Shown here in pieces: positions 52,250-60,801 of a stretch of 64,000 nt of DNA. The notes under the pieces were generated by a model. The model saw only the letters and a program-made list of their open reading frames with translations, did no database searches and was not told the DNA's origin. Source of the DNA: an uncultured Collinsella sp. (GTDB lineage Bacteria > Actinomycetota > Coriobacteriia > Coriobacteriales > Coriobacteriaceae); assembly GCA_958348225.1 (NCBI GenBank), contig CATVYG010000006.1:5243-69242 (forward strand), written 5' to 3'. Numbering within the stretch: the first letter of the stretch is position 1; each line of letters begins with the position of its first letter. A program made the translations under genes and the position numbers.

Positions 52250-52990
52250 TGCCAAAACACCACGCGCTGCAAACCCCACCTACGCAACAAAAAGTTGCAC
52301 AATTTATTTCCCATGTCTGTACATAGTTTGTTGGACAAACGCAATTACCAGTACGCCTCACTGGTCAATTCGGGCTTCAGGAGCATCCATAACCTCCGCT
52401 AGCACCCCAATATCCTGCGCCAATGTGAGCAACATCCCAAAACAACCCCCTTGAACACGCTAAATGAACGATATGTTGTCCACCACAAGCCAAATCAGTT
52501 TCGCTACCAGCTTGTGCTAGGATACCTAACGTTACATGAGTTCAACTGTGCTCGCGGCTCCAGCAAGTCGCAAAACGCAGGGTCGATCAGCATCCGGCCG
52601 TAACGGCGGTGTTAGAAAAACCACGAGCTCCAATATTGATTGCCATGCACGTTTTGTTCTTGCTTTTGCGTCTAATTAATTAGTTCGCTTTAGGTAGTGC
52701 AATAAGTTGCTTTGGCAAACCACAGCAGTCCAACAGCTGTTTGCGTGCGGTCCAGTTTCGTACCTGCTTGACTGGCTCGCACGCAGCCAACTGGGACGCG
52801 GTCATTTTGCGATATACGTCCGCTCCTCTAGCAACTGCATTTGTACATACCGTTCACGGTGGGGCAGAGCCACGTGCTTGTCTGACTGGGCTCAGGGTTT
52901 GAATATGGAGCGCCTTTGCGCACAAGCGCCCTGGCGAAGCCATACCCAAACCCCGTGAGCCACACGTAAGACAGAAAGGGGGTGGTGCTC
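52250..52990 (+). promoter_or_regulatory. Long untranslated leader of the exopolysaccharide operon
   Basis: About 740 bases without a credible gene before the antiterminator gene. A possible promoter is TTGTTC (52654-52659), 17 bases, TAATTA (52677-52682). A strong hairpin follows at 52742-52785. The short frames in this stretch lack ribosome-binding sites and family features. The length and the hairpin fit a leader controlled by processive antitermination. Confidence 0.55.
52742..52785 (+). ncRNA. Two-part leader hairpin, candidate antiterminator-binding RNA
   Basis: tgcgtgcg (52742-52749) pairs with cgcacgca (52778-52785); after a symmetric 2x2 internal loop (gt/ct), ccagt (52752-52756) pairs with actgg (52771-52775), closing a 14-base loop. 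LoaP-type NusG paralogues are known to act through an RNA hairpin in operon leaders; that this is the one here is inference. Confidence 0.55.
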
Positions 52991-53536
52991 GTGTGGTATG
53001 TGATCCAAGTCATTAACGGTCGCGAAGACGTAATGCGCGAGCGCATTGAGCGCATGGTGCCGGTTGGTGCCATGCAAGAGCTCTTTTATCCCCAATATCA
53101 AACCGAGATCAAGGTACACGGCGAATGGGTCAACACGACCAAGCCTCTGTTCCCCGGTTATCTCATCTGCGATACGTCAGACCCTCGCACCGTGCAACAG
53201 TATCTGCTGCGCATGGACGACTTTGCCCGGGTGCTTGCCCAGGACGGTCAGTTTGTGCCGCTGGCAAAAGAAGAGGCCCAACTCATAAGCAGCTTTACGC
53301 ATAGGGGAGACCGCGTAGTGCCCATGAGTGAGGCCCTAAAAAACGGCGACCAGGTCGTAGTAACGGCTGGTCCACTGCTGGGCCACGAAGGCCTTATCAA
53401 AACCATTAATAGACGCAAGTGCACTGCTTATTTGGAGCTCGACCTGTGCGGCCGGCGCGTAACCACCCGCGTTGGCCTTGCCGTTCTTTCAAACGAGCAG
53501 CGCGTCATGCGCAACTTTAAAAAGGCGATCGCCTAG
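52991..53536 (+). CDS. loaP: LoaP/NusG-like processive antitermination protein
   Basis: A specialised NusG paralogue, expected to bind RNA polymerase and let it read through terminators in the long exopolysaccharide operon that follows. The 181 residues have the NGN domain (WYVIQVINGREDVMRERIERM ... LFPGYLICDTSDP) and a C-terminal KOW motif (NGDQVVVTAGPLLGHEGLIKTI). The GTG at 52991 gives the usual start directly before WYV, with GGGGG 9 bases upstream; in-frame GTGs at 52982 and 52985 are too close to that site. As first gene of a polysaccharide cluster it fits the LoaP/UpxY/RfaH type rather than housekeeping NusG. Confidence 0.85.
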   Translation: MWYVIQVINGREDVMRERIERMVPVGAMQELFYPQYQTEIKVHGEWVNTTKPLFPGYLICDTSDPRTVQQYLLRMDDFARVLAQDGQFVPLAKEEAQLISSFTHRGDRVVPMSEALKNGDQVVVTAGPLLGHEGLIKTINRRKCTAYLELDLCGRRVTTRVGLAVLSNEQRVMRNFKKAIA

Positions 53537-53587
53537 CTGCAGACGGTCGCTACACAGAACAGGGAGGATCCCCGACCCGGGGACGAA

Positions 53588-54421
53588 GTGTTGGAAGAGA
53601 ACGTGTCGGATAAAACTGAATATATAACTGATGTTCCTTGTGGTACGTCAATGATCGGTCAAGTCATTGATCGGCAGAATGGCTCTCATGCTCCTGTGGC
53701 GACGGAATTTCCGCCTCCCGTCGAGAACCCTGCTCCGGCGCAAGGTTTCGTAGCGACAGGAAGCTATAAGGCACCCGCTGCCGATCCCAATGCTGCTGCT
53801 CCCAAGAAAGGTGGGGCAGGCTACTTTGCCTTCAAGCGAGCCTTTGACATCGTGTTCTCTGCTGGCGTCTGTGTGGTATTGGCTATCCCCGTCGTAGCCG
53901 CATGCATCGCCATAGAGATTGACTCTCCCGGCAAGCCGTTTTTTTGCCAAAAGCGAGTCGGTAAGGGCGGCAAGCCTATCTATATCTTCAAACTCCGAAC
54001 CATGGTCTCTGATGCTCACGAGCATCCTGAGAAGTACATGACTCCCGAGCAGTTGGCGCAATGGCAGCGCGAACAAAAGGTTGACGATGACCCTCGCATT
54101 ACGCGCGTCGGTCGTTTTCTACGTCACACTTCGCTCGACGAATTGCCGCAGTTCATCAACGTTCTTATAGGGGATTTATCCGTTATTGGACCAAGGCCTG
54201 TGACGCTTGAAGAAACCTACGAGTACGGTGACGCTCGCGACGAAGTTCTTGCTTGTAAGCCGGGCATTACTGGCTGGTGGGCCGCAACGGATCGCAATGA
54301 CTCAACTTGGGGGAGTGGTCAGCGACAGGCCCGTGAACTCTTCTACGTTCGTCATCAGTCGCTTGGACTTGACGCCCGCGTGTTCGTCAAAACGTTCAAG
54401 GCGATGAGGAGGGGAAAATAA
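53588..54421 (+). CDS. Polyprenyl-phosphate sugar-1-phosphate transferase (WbaP/EpsL type)
   Basis: Initiates polysaccharide repeat-unit assembly by loading the first sugar phosphate on undecaprenyl phosphate. After an N-terminal disordered stretch of about 80 residues comes the bacterial sugar-transferase domain: FKRAFDIVFSAG, a membrane re-entrant helix (VCVVLAIPVVAACIAIEI), FFCQKRVGKGGKPIYIFKLRTM, RVGRFLRHTSLDELPQFINVLIGDLSVIGPRPV. The start is not certain: GTG 53588, or GTG 53603 after GGAAGAG. A hairpin ccccg/cgggg lies just upstream at about 53570-53583. Confidence 0.92.
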   Translation: MLEENVSDKTEYITDVPCGTSMIGQVIDRQNGSHAPVATEFPPPVENPAPAQGFVATGSYKAPAADPNAAAPKKGGAGYFAFKRAFDIVFSAGVCVVLAIPVVAACIAIEIDSPGKPFFCQKRVGKGGKPIYIFKLRTMVSDAHEHPEKYMTPEQLAQWQREQKVDDDPRITRVGRFLRHTSLDELPQFINVLIGDLSVIGPRPVTLEETYEYGDARDEVLACKPGITGWWAATDRNDSTWGSGQRQARELFYVRHQSLGLDARVFVKTFKAMRRGK

Positions 54422-54423
54422 TA

Positions 54424-55248
54424 ATGCAATACCCTGCCTATACCGTACTTATGAGCCTGTATGCTAAGGAGCGCCCAGAGTACCTTAAAGAGTCGATTGA
54501 CAGCATGCTTGCTCAGACCGTGCCGCCGACTGAAATTGTCATGGTCAAAGATGGTCCATTGACGGACGAACTGGAAGCCGTGCTTCTGGATTATGACTCC
54601 GCACACCCCAAATTGTTCAACTTCGTTTCGTACGCTAAGAACCGCGGTCTCGGATATGCGCTGCAGCAGGGCATGCTCGCCTGCTCCAACGAGATTGTCG
54701 CTCGCATGGACACCGATGACGTTGCCCGACCCGACCGCATGGAGAAGCAGCTCGCTGCCCTAGATGGCGGTCTCGACATGGTCGGCAGCGATGTTTCCGA
54801 GTTCATTGATTCGCCCGACAAGCCCGTAGCCACAACCGAACTACCTAAAGGCTTAGATGCAATCCTTGCCTACTCCAAGAGACGCAATCCCTTTCGTCAC
54901 CCTCCCATGACGTTTAGAAAGTCAAAGGTGATGGAAGCGGGCAACTACAGTTCAGACTTCCTCTATTTTGAGGACTGGGATCTCTTCAACAGAATGCTCG
55001 CGTGCGGCTGCCGTGCGGACAATTTGGGTGAGCCCTTAGTTGCCATGCGCGTAAGCGAGGACTTCTACGCCCGCAGGGGCGGAGTTCAGTACCTCAAGTA
55101 CGCCAAGGCCTTCAAGAGAGCGCAGGTAGAGCGGGGCTATTTCACTGAACGCGACTATGTCTGCTCATATGTGCCGCACGCGCTGGTCTGCCTTATGCCC
55201 AATTCGCTGAGGTCGCTGATCTATCGAATTCTTCTACGGAGGGCGTAG
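54424..55248 (+). CDS. GT2-family glycosyltransferase
   Basis: Adds a sugar to the lipid-linked repeat unit on the cytoplasmic face. The 274 residues begin YTVLMSLYAKERPEYLKESIDSMLAQTVPPTEIVMVKDGPL and carry the DxD-type MDTDDVARPDRME, then DWDLFNRMLACG typical of repeat-unit GT2 enzymes (WaaE/RgtA-like style). Donor and acceptor are not predictable. It follows the sugar transferase by 2 bases. Confidence 0.9.
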   Translation: MQYPAYTVLMSLYAKERPEYLKESIDSMLAQTVPPTEIVMVKDGPLTDELEAVLLDYDSAHPKLFNFVSYAKNRGLGYALQQGMLACSNEIVARMDTDDVARPDRMEKQLAALDGGLDMVGSDVSEFIDSPDKPVATTELPKGLDAILAYSKRRNPFRHPPMTFRKSKVMEAGNYSSDFLYFEDWDLFNRMLACGCRADNLGEPLVAMRVSEDFYARRGGVQYLKYAKAFKRAQVERGYFTERDYVCSYVPHALVCLMPNSLRSLIYRILLRRA

Positions 55249-55252
55249 CAAA

Positions 55253-56245
55253 ATGGCTTCCGAAGTCGATTACCCTCTGGTAAGCATTATCGTCCCCATG
55301 TACAACGTGGGGAAGTTCGCACTTCCTTGTGTGAGGTCGCTGCTCAGTCAGACGTATCCGAACATCGAGATTCTTATCGTAGACGATGGCTGCACAGATA
55401 ATACTATAGATTTGATTGAAGACACCGTCGGAGACGACCCACGCGTTGTGATTCACCATAAGGAGAACGGGGGTCTCTCTTCCGCTCGCAATTATGGCAC
55501 GCAACGATGCCGCGGCAACTATCTCATGTATGTTGACGGAGACGACCTCATCGACCCGCGAACCATTAAGCTTATGGTTGAAGCTGCCCTGAAATACCAG
55601 GTGACTCTTGTTGCAGGGTCTTTCGCCAAGACGCCTCTTCTCGAGAACTACGAGATTGAGCAGGCTGCTGAGTTCAAGGTGGAGTCCGGTGCTGAGCGTT
55701 TTAGGAAGCTGCTTTTATTCAACGGGGAGAGTGGCTCATCGTGCGGCAAGCTCTTCGCCCGGTCCCTGATCCCTTACCTTGCCTTTCCCGAGGGGCAGCT
55801 TTTCGAAGACATGGGCGTGATCGCCTCTATCTGTTCGCGTGTCGGGGAGATTGCCTTTTCTGATGCTCCTTTCTACGCGTATGTAACGAGACCCGGCTCC
55901 ATCACCACGTTTAAGAAGCAGGGCCCCAAGCACGCGCAAGACATGGATAAGACTATCGAGACCGTGCGACTAATTGCCGGGGGCGGCTTTAAAGACGAGT
56001 TTGAGTGCTTTCGAGCTTACTGTACGCTGCGCGTCGCTATGCGCGTCGACCTTGATGCCTTTGGCGACAGGGCTGAAGGGCGGTCGTATCTGAAGCGTGC
56101 TCGCGAGCTTGTGGGGCGAGCTTCACGGAGCCCTTTGGCGTCCCGTACCTGGAGGCTGCGGTGCATGCTCTTCGCGATCTCCCCAAAGGCGCACAACGCC
56201 TTCTATGCCTTCTACGCCGCAGTCTCGGGCAAAGCAATTGGATAA
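55253..56245 (+). CDS. GT2-family glycosyltransferase
   Basis: 330 residues with the GT-A start VSIIVPMYNVGKFALPCVRSLLSQTYPNIEILIVDDGCTDNT, ENGGLSSARNYGTQRC and the metal motif YVDGDDLIDPRT. The C-terminal part (LFEDMGVIASICSRVGEIAF) resembles EpsJ-like transferases. It starts 4 bases after the previous gene, with an ACGGAGGG site. Confidence 0.91.
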   Translation: MASEVDYPLVSIIVPMYNVGKFALPCVRSLLSQTYPNIEILIVDDGCTDNTIDLIEDTVGDDPRVVIHHKENGGLSSARNYGTQRCRGNYLMYVDGDDLIDPRTIKLMVEAALKYQVTLVAGSFAKTPLLENYEIEQAAEFKVESGAERFRKLLLFNGESGSSCGKLFARSLIPYLAFPEGQLFEDMGVIASICSRVGEIAFSDAPFYAYVTRPGSITTFKKQGPKHAQDMDKTIETVRLIAGGGFKDEFECFRAYCTLRVAMRVDLDAFGDRAEGRSYLKRARELVGRASRSPLASRTWRLRCMLFAISPKAHNAFYAFYAAVSGKAIG

Positions 56246-56271
56246 ACCCCAAGAAATTAAGGGTTGATAAG

Positions 56272-56442
56272 GTGAGATTTTGTGCAATCGTTCCCGAATG
56301 CAACGTCGAGAACTTTTTTGGCGAGTGCTTGGCTAGCATCGCACGTCAGGACCACTTTGAGTACGAGGTCGTCATTGTCGACGACGGATCGACTAACGGC
56401 ATCTCTGAGGGCTATGTACAACTTGCTGAGCAGGTGCAGTGA
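56272..56442 (+). pseudogene. Truncated N-terminal stub of a GT2 glycosyltransferase
   Basis: 56 codons from GTG 56272 encode the start of a GT2 enzyme (VRFCAIVPECNVENFFGEC, then VVIVDDGSTNGISEGY) and stop at QVQ. The DxD motif and everything after it are missing; intact relatives are about 300 residues. In the usual PVYNVE motif, Val-Tyr is Glu-Cys. The stop overlaps the start of the polymerase gene (TGATG), so the stub may now only provide translational coupling. Confidence 0.75.
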
Positions 56443-57557
56443 TGCAGATCTATCTAGTTGCGTTTGCATTCCATATTGCTTTGCTTTATCTCTCAGCGCG
56501 CATCGGTGATAAGCGAGTTGGGCTTGTCCTCGCGATAATATCGGTTCTGCCCCTTTGTGTAGTGGCGGGCGCTAGAGATATAACCGTTGGAACAGATACT
56601 TCGGCATATCCTCTAAGCTGTTTTAATGCGTCTCAAGTTTATTCGCCTATAGGAGCCCTCAGCGCTTGCTCGGATCAAGAGCCGATTTTTGTGCTTTTAT
56701 TCTGGTTTCTAGGGAGATTGACTGGCGATTTCAACGCAGTGCTTTTCTTCTGTGAGGTAATTATTTTTCTTCCTTATGTTCTGGTTGCAAAAAAACAATT
56801 TCCTCAAGGGTATCCTGTCATTGGATTCTTTCTTTGTTTCATTGTCTTTGGATACACGCTAAACATACTCAGGCAGTGCCTAGCAACAAGCATGCTCGTC
56901 TTGATGGTTTATGAGCTGATTCACGGGAAAAATCTACCTGCTTTTGTTTTTTTGGCGATTGCCGTTGGTTTTCATAAGATGTCAATTGTGGGCATTTTTG
57001 TTTGGGTTATCTACATTGCTTGTTGCGAGAGCAGGGGTGTTCGCTCATCCAAAACTCTTGCTATGTTGTTTTGCTTCGGTATTGCCGTCTGTGCTGTCAG
57101 TGCAGTTTTGATTGGGCCAGATTTAATGGATCTGGTCTCGTCCTTTACGTCGTCATATTCGTTTCAAGTGAAACATGCTGGAATGGGTTCACTGAACAAT
57201 ACGATGTTAATTTACCTGCTTTTTTGTATGATTATGTTGTTTTTGGGCCATAAAAGTTCAATGGGACCTGCTAATCGGGAGATGCTTAATTTTTACATCT
57301 GCTGCGGCGTATCCTCGGCTGTGTTCGCTCAGTTTGCAAGCATAAGTCCCGAGTTGATTAGACTCAGTTTCCCATTTCTTTTTATCTCGGGATTCCTCTA
57401 TCCATTTTTATCGGAGAACCTTGGTAACGAGCGTTTGCTATCCGGGGTACTTGCAATTACTTTTTGCGTGCTCTATTTCGCTATCACATTCGTATTTGGC
57501 GGCAGCTGCAATCTTTTCCCGTATTCCTCAGCGCTTTTAGGAGTCTTTTATGCTTGA
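56442..57557 (+). CDS. EpsG/Wzy-like polysaccharide polymerase
   Basis: 371 residues, almost entirely transmembrane helices, with the EpsG-family feature GARDITVGTDTSAYPL after the first helices and an NILRQCLATSMLVL segment. Predicted to polymerise lipid-linked repeat units on the outer face. It is clearly lower in GC than its neighbours, as is usual for polymerases in exchangeable polysaccharide loci. ATG 56442 overlaps the stop of the GT2 stub; the 3' end overlaps the next gene by 8 bases. Confidence 0.85.
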   Translation: MQIYLVAFAFHIALLYLSARIGDKRVGLVLAIISVLPLCVVAGARDITVGTDTSAYPLSCFNASQVYSPIGALSACSDQEPIFVLLFWFLGRLTGDFNAVLFFCEVIIFLPYVLVAKKQFPQGYPVIGFFLCFIVFGYTLNILRQCLATSMLVLMVYELIHGKNLPAFVFLAIAVGFHKMSIVGIFVWVIYIACCESRGVRSSKTLAMLFCFGIAVCAVSAVLIGPDLMDLVSSFTSSYSFQVKHAGMGSLNNTMLIYLLFCMIMLFLGHKSSMGPANREMLNFYICCGVSSAVFAQFASISPELIRLSFPFLFISGFLYPFLSENLGNERLLSGVLAITFCVLYFAITFVFGGSCNLFPYSSALLGVFYA

Positions 57558-58545
57558 TGTGAAGCCCGATATTTCCATTATCGTGCCTGTCTACAATACC
57601 GAAAGCTTCCTACCAGCCTGCTTGGAGTCTATTGATGCCCAAGGGCGAGGAGCGTATGAGGTTATCCTTGTTGACGATGGCTCAACTGATGGGTCACCTA
57701 AGATATGTGACGATTATTGCAAAGGGAACAAAAAGGCCTTCGCAATCCACAAGGATAACGAAGGCTTATTAGCCGCGCGGCGGGACGGCCTTCGTAGGGC
57801 GAAGGGGCGCTATGTCCTCGCTCTTGATTCTGACGATTGTCTTCTGGCGGGATGTCTCAAGAAAGTCTGCTCTGCCATCACATCGTCAAATGCGGATATC
57901 ATTTCTTTCGATTTCACCATGAAACTAGATCCTGTTCGGCCATCGTTGAAGGCCTGCATTTCTCCTGGGATACATGTTGGCGGAGATTTTGATGCCATTA
58001 GAAGTATGTTATGCGGCTGCGATTTCAACAGCGTTTGGAATAAGGTTATTCGCACCGATTTGTTCCCTGGATATGATTGGTATACAAACCGGATTGGCCT
58101 TATGCACGGAGAGGACCTTTGTCAGTTGCTTCCCGTCTTCGATAAGGCGCGTAGCCTCTTTCATATTGATGAGCCCCTCTATTATTACCGACAGCATGAC
58201 TCTAACAGTACGAAAGTATTCCAAGAAAAGCAGGTGGCCGATTGGGGCCGAGTGTGCGATGAAATGCTTCAGTACGCGGCGAGATGGTCGAAAAGCGCGC
58301 ATCTAAATGCAAGGCGCGGCATTTGTCAGCATTATTGCGATCTCGATGAGATCCTGTGGCGTTGCGATCTGGATGATGAGGCAAAAAATACATTCGATAA
58401 AATGATCAAACTTGAGTATCGTAAGCGCGTTAGCGGCTTCCCTGATTTAGTTCATAGCATGGTTTTGTCGAATAACGTCATTGTTTCTTCAACTTCCCGC
58501 AAGGCGCTTGGCGTTTTCAAGGCTATTCGGCGGAGTTCTATATAG
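57550..58545 (+). CDS. GT2-family glycosyltransferase
   Basis: 331 residues: ISIIVPVYNTESFLPACLESIDAQGRGAYEVILVDDGSTDGSPKICD, DNEGLLAARRDGLRRAKGRYV, and metal motif ALDSDDCLLAGCL. The C-terminal half includes GEDLCQLLPVFDKA and EPLYYYRQHDSNST, typical of capsule and EPS GT2 enzymes. Moderately low GC. Its stop overlaps a small frame (58545-58715). Confidence 0.91.
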   Translation: MLDVKPDISIIVPVYNTESFLPACLESIDAQGRGAYEVILVDDGSTDGSPKICDDYCKGNKKAFAIHKDNEGLLAARRDGLRRAKGRYVLALDSDDCLLAGCLKKVCSAITSSNADIISFDFTMKLDPVRPSLKACISPGIHVGGDFDAIRSMLCGCDFNSVWNKVIRTDLFPGYDWYTNRIGLMHGEDLCQLLPVFDKARSLFHIDEPLYYYRQHDSNSTKVFQEKQVADWGRVCDEMLQYAARWSKSAHLNARRGICQHYCDLDEILWRCDLDDEAKNTFDKMIKLEYRKRVSGFPDLVHSMVLSNNVIVSSTSRKALGVFKAIRRSSI

Positions 58546-58715
58546 TGCGCCTTGCATCTTTATTGCCTTCTTTCTGCGGGGCTATTGCATTTAGGTATTT
58601 CATCCCCCTCTTCAAGTCCATTGGAGTTGCGAAATTGCGGTTTTCTATCCGTCGATTCTATTTTAATAGACTGGCTAACGTCTCCTTCGTCTTTAAAGGA
58701 GGATGCTGTCGGTGA
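58545..58715 (+). pseudogene. Small frame, possibly an N-terminal remnant of an acyltransferase or other EPS gene
   Basis: A GTG overlapping the previous stop (TAGTG) opens 56 codons ending in TGA that overlaps the wzx start (GTGA). The product is basic and hydrophobic (VRLASLLPSFCGAIAFRYFI then KLRFSIRRFYFNRLANVSF). The second half recalls the region before the hexapeptide repeats of sugar O-acetyltransferases, but no repeat follows. I cannot recognise it with confidence; it may be a decayed gene kept as a coupling spacer. Confidence 0.35.
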
Positions 58716-59968
58716 AGCACAATACATTCTACAAGAACACGCTTTGGCAGTATGGCCTTCAGATACTCAAGTATCTCTTTCCGCTGCTGCTTATTCCCTA
58801 TCTTACTCGCATCCTCGGGACTGAGGGCTATGCCGTTTACGCCTATGTTCTCTCCTTCATGGGCGTGGTCCAAACCATCGCCGATTTCGGCTTTACACTC
58901 TCTGGTACCAAGAAGGTAGTTGATCTCAGGGGGGACACTGCAGCTCTCTCCCGCCTCGTGGGGGCGATAACGGTCGCACGCCTCATGTTGCTCTGCGGCC
59001 TTTTCTTCTGTGTCTTGGTAGTAACACGCTTTATTCCTATTATGGCCGAGAATACGGTCTACGTCATCTGGGCGTTCTTTGCAACGGCAGGTCGCACAGT
59101 GCTGCCCGACTTCATCTTTCAGGGAAATGAGCGTATGGGGCCTTTGACGACCCGATATTTCGCATCCAAGGGGGTGCAGGTCGCGCTTACGATCCTTCTC
59201 GTACGCGGGCCGGGGGACCTTATCCTCGTTGCCGTAGCTGACGTACTGTCGGAGATCGTCGACATCGCATGGAGCTATCGCGCCCAGAAGCGCTTGTTCG
59301 GCGTCGGTATAGCAAGGCCCACCTTTAAGGAGAGCTTCGAGGAACTACGCGTCTCCGCTATCTATTGCGTTTCGAACGTCAGCTCCTCTCTTTTCTCTGG
59401 ATTCACAACGGTGATTATCGGGTTAGCGATCACAAGCAAGACGGACATCGCCTTTTGGTCGCTTACGCTCACGACTGTGAATGCCGTGCAGTCGCTCTAC
59501 ACGCCTATTGCTAACAGCCTTTACCCCCATATGATCAAGAACAGAGACTTCGGGTTCGCACGAAAGTTGGCGCTGGTTGCGTTGCCTGTTCTCGTCCTAG
59601 GTATCGTTGCGTATTGCAATCTCTCTAAGCCTATCATGCTCGTCCTCGGAGGACCCGAGTACGTTGGCGGTGCCCATGTTATGTGGATGATCTCGCCGAT
59701 CTTTATCTTCTCATTTTACGGAATTCTGATTGGCTGGCCGGTTCTGGGCGCCATGGGGCATGTAAAGGAGCTGACCGTCTCGACGTTATTCACTGGGATC
59801 GTTAATGTGGTCTCGCTTCTGGCACTTTACCTTGCCGGGTTGATAACCCTTGATGTTATCTGTGTTGCTCGCTGGGGTTGCGATGCCTTGTTGTTGCTAG
59901 TAAGAGTTTTCATGCTCTGGCGCGCGGCGCGGTCGAAGACAGACTTTCATAAGAATCCTAAGGAGTAA
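58712..59968 (+). CDS. Wzx-type polysaccharide flippase
   Basis: Moves lipid-linked repeat units across the membrane. About 418 residues with 12 or more hydrophobic helices; the N-terminus KNTLWQYGLQILKYLFPLLLIPYLTRILGTEGYAVYAYVLSF is the classic Polysacc_synt/MATE-like start. AGGAGG at 58696 is 9-10 bases from GTG 58712 but touches the in-frame ATG 58703, so GTG 58712 is preferred. It ends in TAATG, overlapping the next frame. Confidence 0.91.
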   Translation: MKHNTFYKNTLWQYGLQILKYLFPLLLIPYLTRILGTEGYAVYAYVLSFMGVVQTIADFGFTLSGTKKVVDLRGDTAALSRLVGAITVARLMLLCGLFFCVLVVTRFIPIMAENTVYVIWAFFATAGRTVLPDFIFQGNERMGPLTTRYFASKGVQVALTILLVRGPGDLILVAVADVLSEIVDIAWSYRAQKRLFGVGIARPTFKESFEELRVSAIYCVSNVSSSLFSGFTTVIIGLAITSKTDIAFWSLTLTTVNAVQSLYTPIANSLYPHMIKNRDFGFARKLALVALPVLVLGIVAYCNLSKPIMLVLGGPEYVGGAHVMWMISPIFIFSFYGILIGWPVLGAMGHVKELTVSTLFTGIVNVVSLLALYLAGLITLDVICVARWGCDALLLLVRVFMLWRAARSKTDFHKNPKE

Positions 59969-59970
59969 TG

Positions 59971-60798
59971 ATGCAGTACCTTCCCACAATGGAAATCCAA
60001 AAACTCTTGCTTGCTATGCTCGTCGATTTTGACAGGATGACAAACGAGCATGGGCTTCGTTATTCACTTGATGGAGGCACGCTTCTAGGTGCCGTGAGAC
60101 ACAGAGGATTCATTCCTTGGGATGACGATATCGACGTCATTATGCCCAGGCCTGATTTCGATGAACTTGCATCACATCCCGAGTGGGTGCCTGCTGGGTT
60201 GACTGCCAATATTCCTGGACGCAAGGGGTACATCTATCCCTTCATGAAACTGACCAACCCTTCATGGAGGGCGCAGGAACCGCACTTAGAAGAGGTGATC
60301 GAAGAGTTTCTCTGGATCGACATTTTTCCCGCTGATGCCATGCCTGACGAAAATACTGAGAAAGCGACCCTAATGGCGGCTCAGGAAAAGACATTCTTTA
60401 GGGCATTGCGGTCATACGTAAACATCAAAACATCTACTTCAAATCCGTTGAAAAAGGTCGCAAAACATGTCCTATTTCCGATTCATAGGGCGTTGTTTCC
60501 TGCGGAAAAGCAGTTTTCCGAGCTAGGGGAGAGGGCTCGTGGTCTTCAGTTCGGAGATACGCATGAAGCGGGGGATGTTGTTTGGGGGCCCTACAAGCCT
60601 GATAAGCCAGGTTTTCCCACCGAGGACTTCGACAACTTGATCGATATGGAGTTCGAGAGTCGTACTTTCAAGGCGTGTCCGCACTGGGACGCGTACCTAA
60701 GGGGGCTCTACGGCGACTATATGCGGCTTCCGCCTGAGGACCAGCGGGTCACTCATGGGATGAAGGTATGGAAGGTAAATTCCGGGGAAGGAGAATAA
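59971..60798 (+). CDS. LicD-family phosphotransferase
   Basis: Family role: transfer of phosphocholine or another alcohol phosphate from a CDP-activated donor to a glycan. The 275 residues contain the nucleotidyltransferase-fold motif YSLDGGTLLGAVRHRGFIPWDDDIDVIMPR and FLWIDIFPADAMPD. The next gene encodes a cytidylyltransferase, which supports a CDP-linked donor. TAAGGAG leaves 5 bases to ATG 59971; ATG 59968 is too close. Confidence 0.9.
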   Translation: MQYLPTMEIQKLLLAMLVDFDRMTNEHGLRYSLDGGTLLGAVRHRGFIPWDDDIDVIMPRPDFDELASHPEWVPAGLTANIPGRKGYIYPFMKLTNPSWRAQEPHLEEVIEEFLWIDIFPADAMPDENTEKATLMAAQEKTFFRALRSYVNIKTSTSNPLKKVAKHVLFPIHRALFPAEKQFSELGERARGLQFGDTHEAGDVVWGPYKPDKPGFPTEDFDNLIDMEFESRTFKACPHWDAYLRGLYGDYMRLPPEDQRVTHGMKVWKVNSGEGE

Positions 60799-60801
60799 TT
60801 C

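Noticed and set aside
52250..52980. Short frames in the EPS leader (for example 52707-52958)
   Set aside because: No ribosome-binding sites, no family resemblance, and they cross the leader hairpin.
52991..53536. Housekeeping NusG
   Set aside because: There is no secE or ribosomal protein neighbour; it leads an EPS cluster after a long leader, which fits the specialised LoaP type.
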